Positions 15,911 to 19,261 of a stretch of DNA of 19,261 nt are shown in pieces. The notes under the pieces were generated by a model, which was not told the origin of the DNA, made no database searches, and worked only from the letters and a program-made list of their open reading frames with translations. A program made the translations under genes and the position numbers. This DNA comes from Oscillospiraceae bacterium (GTDB taxonomy: Bacteria; Bacillota; Clostridia; Oscillospirales; Oscillospiraceae): assembly GCA_020025295.1 (NCBI GenBank), contig JAHHSJ010000039.1, positions 1-19,261 of the forward strand, written 5' to 3'. Positions within the stretch are counted from its first letter, which is position 1. Every line of letters starts with the position of its first letter.

Positions 15911-16674
15911 GCGCCGTCCCTCCGGTAAAGCTCCCAGAGAACCACCGTGGCGGCCATAGCCGCATTCAGCGATTCGCAGGTGGGCTCCATAGGGATGCGC
16001 ACCGTAGAGGAGCACTGATGAAGCAGTGCTTCGGAGACGCCTTTTCCCTCACTGCCGATGATGACGGCGGTGCCGCTCAGATCGGCCTCAGGCAGGGAAA
16101 CGGTGTCGTCCCGCAGTGCGGTGGCGGCCAGCTTGAGGTTGGAACGATGCAGCAAGGGCAGCAGGTCGCTTGATGCCACTTCCCAGATCGGGGTGCGGAA
16201 AATGGCGCCCATGGTGGCACGGACTGCTTTTGGGTTCAGCGGATCGGCGCAGTGGTTGGTGAGCAGAACACCGTGGCAGCCAAAGGCGTCGGCTGTACGG
16301 AGAATGGTGCCCACATTGCCCGGGTCCTGCAAACCGTCCAACACCAGATACCGTGTTCCGGACAAGGTGTCTGGGGGAGAAAGCTCCGGACAGCGCACCA
16401 AAAACAGAGCGCCCTGAGGAGCTTCCATGGGGGAGATGCTGCGCATCAGTTCGCCGGGAACCGTGACACAGCGCACTCCGTCGGGGACAGGCGTGTCCGC
16501 TAAATCCTCGCTGAGAATCACCGTGTCAATGGGGGCGTGCCAACGGATGGCTTCCTCCAGCATTTTCACGCCGTCACAGAGAAACAGACCCTCTTTGCGG
16601 CGGGTCTTTCGATCGTCACGCAGTTTTTTGATCCGCACCATCAGGGGATTGGAACGGCTGGTGATTAACTCCAT
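15904..16674 (-). CDS. SpoU/TrmH-family RNA 2'-O-methyltransferase
   Basis: S-adenosylmethionine-dependent 2'-O-ribose methyltransferase with a trefoil-knot (SPOUT) fold, probably acting on rRNA or tRNA. It has 256 aa, the usual length of the two-domain form. ATG follows AGGAGG by 8 nt. An N-terminal substrate-binding domain (RSNPLMVRIKKLRD, L30e-like) is followed by motif 1 LDGLQDPGNVGTILRTADAF (112-131, N120, R126), motif 2 IIGSEGKGV (205-213) and motif 3 IPM-ESLN (227-237). The exact target nucleotide cannot be told from sequence alone; the domain layout resembles RlmB and TsnR-type enzymes. It is the first gene of the minus-strand operon. Confidence 0.93.
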   Translation of the reverse strand: MELITSRSNPLMVRIKKLRDDRKTRRKEGLFLCDGVKMLEEAIRWHAPIDTVILSEDLADTPVPDGVRCVTVPGELMRSISPMEAPQGALFLVRCPELSPPDTLSGTRYLVLDGLQDPGNVGTILRTADAFGCHGVLLTNHCADPLNPKAVRATMGAIFRTPIWEVASSDLLPLLHRSNLKLAATALRDDTVSLPEADLSGTAVIIGSEGKGVSEALLHQCSSTVRIPMEPTCESLNAAMAATVVLWELYRRDGAC

Positions 16675-16722
16675 GCAGGAAACCTCCTCTCACCAAAATT
16701 GGAATGATAGCGCATAACTATG

Positions 16723-16775
16723 CCCTGAAAATCAGGGGTACACGCCGCAAACGGGCAGGAGTGCAGCCGTTTGCG
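16723..16775 (-). other. Two hairpins in the operon's 5' leader
   Basis: A 6-bp hairpin (16723-16728 with 16732-16737) and a 9-bp hairpin (16746-16754 with 16767-16775, 12-nt loop) lie between the predicted promoter and the methyltransferase start. No T-run follows either on the minus strand, so they look more like translation or stability elements than terminators. Confidence 0.5.
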
Positions 16776-16788
16776 ATGTTGTTACATA

Positions 16789-16811
16789 ATTATACAAATG
16801 TGATTGTATCA
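16789..16811 (-). promoter_or_regulatory. Candidate promoter(s) of the minus-strand operon
   Basis: Two -10 candidates are visible on the minus strand. TACAAT (16803-16808) has an upstream TGA (16809-16811), making an extended -10. A perfect TATAAT lies at 16789-16794. Neither has a convincing -35. Either would give a leader of roughly 105-120 nt before the methyltransferase ATG. Confidence 0.45.
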
Positions 16812-17326
16812 TAGTTGTTCATGGAATGCCATAGTAAAATTGACAAATAGACGGGGATTTCTAGGCGAATCTTGGACAAAAAACGGCAAAAGAGAAACGG
16901 TCAGGGAAAAAATCCGATTCCGAAACAGAGCGGATCTTTTCCCTGAAATCGAGCAGCGCTGCACTGAAGCAATCAGTCCCAGTTGATGGAAACGATGGGT
17001 TTGATGAGGTCAAAGGGGCTTTTCAGCCATGCTCTTTCCGGCATAGAAAGCGTGGGTGTCACTGGAGCAGAGAGCCACAGCAATGGGACAAACCATTGTG
17101 TTCATCGGTCCTGCAACCGGCTCCTTTTTTCTAACTATGTGGGCCGGTCTTTTGCGATCATGCCAAAGCCTCACAGTACAAACAGCCTATCTTGTTAATA
17201 ATTTAACATAATATTATAACACTCCTCTGGTAGATATGCAACCAAGGAAGCCAAGCGGAGAGGGGAGCGATTGGAAGAAATGCTGCGGAAAAAGCGGTGA
17301 ATGAACTGTGGGACGCCAAGAAAAGA
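16812..17326. other. Gene-poor gap of about 515 bp
   Basis: I see no convincing gene. Short open frames on both strands lack ribosome-binding sites and resemble nothing I know. Contents: an isolated TTGACA at 16840-16845 with no matching -10, a long hairpin at 16901-16946, and a weak terminator-like hairpin on the plus strand (17116-17123 with 17141-17148, then CTTTT). The stretch at 17195-17225 is very A/T-rich. Confidence 0.5.
16901..16946. repeat. 16-bp inverted repeat (long hairpin)
   Basis: Arms 16901-16916 and 16931-16946 pair over 16 positions with a single A-C mismatch, with a 14-nt loop. No T-run adjoins it on either strand. It lies upstream of both divergent transcription units, so a role as operator or as part of an unrecognised transcript is possible. 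Confidence 0.75.
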
Positions 17327-17355
17327 TTGCAATTCGACCGGAAAATGATTATAAT
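17327..17355 (+). promoter_or_regulatory. Promoter of the AGCS symporter gene
   Basis: TTGCAA (17327-17332), 17-nt spacer, TATAAT (17350-17355). The start near 17362 gives a leader of about 56 nt. A 6-bp hairpin (17387-17392 with 17398-17403) ends 1 nt before the ribosome-binding site AAGGAGG (17405-17411). Confidence 0.85.
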
Positions 17356-17417
17356 ATTTTCGTCTGTTTTTGAAATTAGAGAGAGAACGCAGTTGGGCTG
17401 CGTGAAGGAGGAAAGGT

Positions 17418-18830
17418 ATGCTGGAAACGATAGAGACCATCAACAGCGCAGTCAACAGCTTTATATGGGGACCTGTGATGTTGGTGCTGCTGGTTGGCAC
17501 CGGAGTGTATTTGTCCGCCCGGAACGGCTGGGTGCAGGTGCGGCATTTTGGATATATTCTGAAGTCCACCGTTGGTTCCTTGTTCCGTAAGACGGAAAAA
17601 AAGAAAGGAAAAGAGAACTTTTCTCCTTTTCAGGCGGTGGCCACAGCACTGGCTGGTACGGTTGGTACGGGCAACATCGCCGGTGTGACCGGAGCCATCT
17701 TTGTTGGCGGCCCGGGTGCGGTGTTCTGGATGTGGGTGTCTGCCTTTTTCGGTATGTGCACCAAGTATTCCGAGATTGCTCTGGCGGTCAAATACCGTGT
17801 CACTGATGACACGGGAGCCTATCGCGGCGGCCCTATGTACTACATCGAACGGGGCATGGGTAAGAAGTGGAAGTGGTTGGCTTCGCTTTTTGCACTTCTG
17901 GCCGGCTTGGCCACCTTCGGTATCGGCAACATTGCGCAGTCCAGTGAGATTTCCGGAGCTATGTACGGTCTGTTCGGCATGAAACAGCAGACCACCGGCA
18001 TTCTGCTCACCGTGATCGTGGCTGTCGTTCTGATTGGCGGAACCAACCGGATTGCCTCGGTTACCTCTTATATGGTTCCGGTGATGTCCCTGCTCTATAT
18101 CTGTTTGGGCCTGACGGTGATTTTCATGCGTATCACAGATGTGCCTCGGGTGCTGGCATCCATTGTCACTGCGGCGTTTTCCTTCCGGGCTGTGGGCGGC
18201 GGCGTTCTGGGCTATGCCATTTTGGTGGCTATGCGGCAAGGCTTTGCCCGCGGCGTGTTCTCTAATGAAGCCGGCCTTGGTTCAGCGCCGATTGCACACG
18301 CCTCTACCTCCCATGAGGAGCCTGCGGAGCAGGCTATGTGGGGCGTGTTTGAGGTGTTTGTGGATACCATCATTATCTGTACGATAACCGCCTTGACCGT
18401 GCTGCTCTCTGGTCTGGAACTGGGTGCTCCGGCGTTGGCAGCTTACGCCTCCAAGGGCGAGGCGGCCGTGGCCGCATTCAATGCAGTTCTGCCGGGAACG
18501 ATTGGCGGCACGCTGATTCAGATCAGCCTGATCCTGTTCTCCTTCTCCACCATTTTGAGCTGGTGCTATTACGGCGAGCGCTGCTGGTACTACCTGAGCA
18601 GCGGCAAGCGCTGGGTGACTTGGGTCTATAAGACCTTCTACATCCTGCTTTGCTTCTTCGGAGCGGTGGGTTCCGGCTCTCTCATGTGGGGCATTTCCGA
18701 TACCCTCAATGGCATGATGGCCATTCCCAACCTGATTGCTCTGCTGAGCCTTTCCGGCGTGGTTGTGGGCATCACCAATTCCTATTTTAAGGATAAAGGA
18801 AAGAAGCGCAAACCGTGCGCAAAACAGTGA
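17418..18830 (+). CDS. Sodium:alanine/glycine symporter (AGCS family)
   Basis: Inner-membrane transporter that takes up alanine, glycine or a related small amino acid with Na+. It has 470 aa, the usual family length. ATG is 6 nt after AAGGAGG. The family signature GGPGAVFWMWVSAFFG is at 97-112, and the conserved TVGTGNIAGV segment is at 81-90. About ten to eleven hydrophobic spans cover residues 15-455, including the conserved ARGVFSNEAGLGSAPIAHA stretch near 285. The C-terminus is short and basic (KDKGKKRKPCAKQ). It is a single-gene unit with its own promoter and a strong terminator. Substrate preference cannot be assigned, and no glycine riboswitch is seen upstream. Confidence 0.95.
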   Translation: MLETIETINSAVNSFIWGPVMLVLLVGTGVYLSARNGWVQVRHFGYILKSTVGSLFRKTEKKKGKENFSPFQAVATALAGTVGTGNIAGVTGAIFVGGPGAVFWMWVSAFFGMCTKYSEIALAVKYRVTDDTGAYRGGPMYYIERGMGKKWKWLASLFALLAGLATFGIGNIAQSSEISGAMYGLFGMKQQTTGILLTVIVAVVLIGGTNRIASVTSYMVPVMSLLYICLGLTVIFMRITDVPRVLASIVTAAFSFRAVGGGVLGYAILVAMRQGFARGVFSNEAGLGSAPIAHASTSHEEPAEQAMWGVFEVFVDTIIICTITALTVLLSGLELGAPALAAYASKGEAAVAAFNAVLPGTIGGTLIQISLILFSFSTILSWCYYGERCWYYLSSGKRWVTWVYKTFYILLCFFGAVGSGSLMWGISDTLNGMMAIPNLIALLSLSGVVVGITNSYFKDKGKKRKPCAKQ

Positions 18831-18886
18831 GTGTTTGAACAAACCCTCTGACCTAGTGTTTGCGCCCATAAGAAAGTTTTTTGAGA

Positions 18887-18930
18887 GATACGGTGCAGTT
18901 CTGTTTTGAGCTGTACCGTATCTTCTTTTT
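18887..18930 (+). terminator. Intrinsic terminator of the symporter gene
   Basis: A 15-bp stem (18887-18901 with 18908-18922, two wobble pairs, 6-nt loop) followed by a T-rich run (18923-18930), about 56 bp past the stop codon. Confidence 0.9.
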
Positions 18931-19008
18931 AGTGGCCTTAAAAAGTTAATTCCTCAGGTTTCTACCCATGGTAAACGCAGCTGTAATGCTATTTTTCTCG
19001 TTTTGACC

Positions 19009-19037
19009 TTGATTTCTTCCACAATAATTGCTATATT
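19009..19037 (+). promoter_or_regulatory. Promoter of the candidate structured RNA
   Basis: TTGATT (19009-19014), exactly 17 nt, TATATT (19032-19037), with a TG extension (19029-19030) one base before the -10 box. No ORF with a ribosome-binding site lies downstream within the window. Confidence 0.65.
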
Positions 19038-19043
19038 AAGGGT

Positions 19044-19261
19044 ACTATTTATGAAAGGCGCTATTGCGTAGGGTGTGAAATGAACAATTAAGTATTTCAT
19101 CAGTATACATGAATTGCTTCGGACAAACTTGTCACGAGGCTGTTTTGTTATGCCGAATGAGATACTGGTATGTACACACGATTATCTGCCTTTTGTATAA
19201 GGATATTGTATGTATTGCTGTGCCTGTTTTCGGCTTTGAAAACAGGCACTTTTTCTTGTTT
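19044..19261 (+). ncRNA. Candidate structured non-coding RNA, possibly 6S-like
   Basis: Between a promoter (19009-19037) and an intrinsic terminator (19220-19261) lie about 210 nt with no usable ORF. By eye it folds into a rod. The closing helix is 19050-19059 with 19188-19197 (10 bp, two wobbles). Then come 19073-19077 with 19175-19179, 19099-19106 with 19162-19169, 19118-19122 with 19153-19157, and 19123-19127 with 19144-19148. A side hairpin (19077-19081 with 19094-19098) sits in the 5' half of the large inner loop; its first base overlaps the second helix. A closing stem, an open middle and a distal stem are the plan of 6S RNA, which sequesters sigma-A holoenzyme, but I cannot confirm the family. 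Alternatively it is an attenuator leader for a gene to the right. Confidence 0.45.
19220..19261 (+). terminator. Intrinsic terminator at the right edge
   Basis: A 12-bp stem (19220-19231 with 19238-19249, loop of 6) followed by a T-rich run from 19250 to the window end. Confidence 0.9.

Noticed and set aside
15911..16015. Upstream extension of the dprA frame
   Set aside because: It overlaps the methyltransferase gene; the ATG at 15910 follows GGAGGG and aligns with the DprA N-terminus.
16804..17198. Short plus-strand ORFs and a ~40-codon minus-strand frame in the gap before the symporter
   Set aside because: No ribosome-binding sites, no recognisable family and no matching promoter; treated as chance frames.
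17156..17417. Glycine riboswitch upstream of the AGCS symporter
   Set aside because: I looked for the conserved GGAGAG and CCGAAGGGGCAA-type blocks; GGAGAGG occurs at about 17258 but the rest of the aptamer is absent and it lies upstream of the promoter.
19044..19261. T-box, SRP RNA, tmRNA or cobalamin riboswitch at the right end
   Set aside because: None of their hallmark sequences (T-box bulge, GNRA-capped SRP helix 8, tRNA-like ends, B12 box) is present.
1..19261. Insertion sequences, phage genes, CRISPR arrays, toxin-antitoxin or defence genes
   Set aside because: No transposase, integrase, regularly spaced repeats or such gene families seen; all long genes are housekeeping.

Overview
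The window looks like a core-genome segment of a GC-moderate Clostridia bacterium, probably of the Oscillospirales/Oscillospiraceae. I infer this from the Firmicutes-type RpoB and RpoC, strong AGGAGG ribosome-binding sites, near-consensus sigma-A promoters, CCA-encoded tRNAs, a folate-dependent TrmFO and the dprA-topA-trmFO order. No mobile element, phage gene or CRISPR array is visible.

Left part (1-8919, mostly + strand). Two tRNA-Leu genes are transcribed divergently: anticodon CAG on the minus strand and GAG on the plus strand. The promoter and leader of the CAG gene are repeated almost exactly at the left edge, so another minus-strand transcription unit probably lies just outside. Next come rpoB and rpoC with their own consensus promoter and a leader of about 170 nt. 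They are not next to the usual rplKAJL or rpsL-rpsG-fusA-tuf genes. A tRNA-Arg(CCG) with its own promoter and terminator follows.

Middle (8920-10211). A promoter, a hairpin leader and a 29-residue predicted membrane peptide lie on the plus strand and converge on a minus-strand pair: a lipoprotein-type rhodanese followed by thioredoxin. A bidirectional hairpin separates them.

Minus-strand operon (10212-16674), in transcription order: SpoU/TrmH-family rRNA methyltransferase, dprA, topA, trmFO, rnc. The genes overlap or lie 3-49 bp apart. The theme is nucleic-acid maintenance and RNA modification or processing: 2'-O-methylation, ssDNA/RecA handling, supercoil relaxation, tRNA m5U54 formation and dsRNA cleavage. 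TopA ends in an unusual tail of eleven Lys/Ala/Thr pentapeptides.

Right part (16675-19261). A gene-poor gap of about 740 bp holds hairpins and two opposing promoters. It is followed by an AGCS-type sodium:alanine/glycine symporter with its own promoter and terminator. The last ~220 bases carry a promoter, a foldable rod-like RNA with a long-range closing helix, and an intrinsic terminator. This is a candidate structured non-coding RNA, possibly 6S-like.

Most interesting observations: the candidate structured RNA at the right end; an identical acidic nonapeptide at the C-termini of both RpoB and RpoC whose codons differ only at third positions; the 29-aa membrane peptide with complete expression signals; the duplicated tRNA promoter-leader; and the histone-like tail of TopA.
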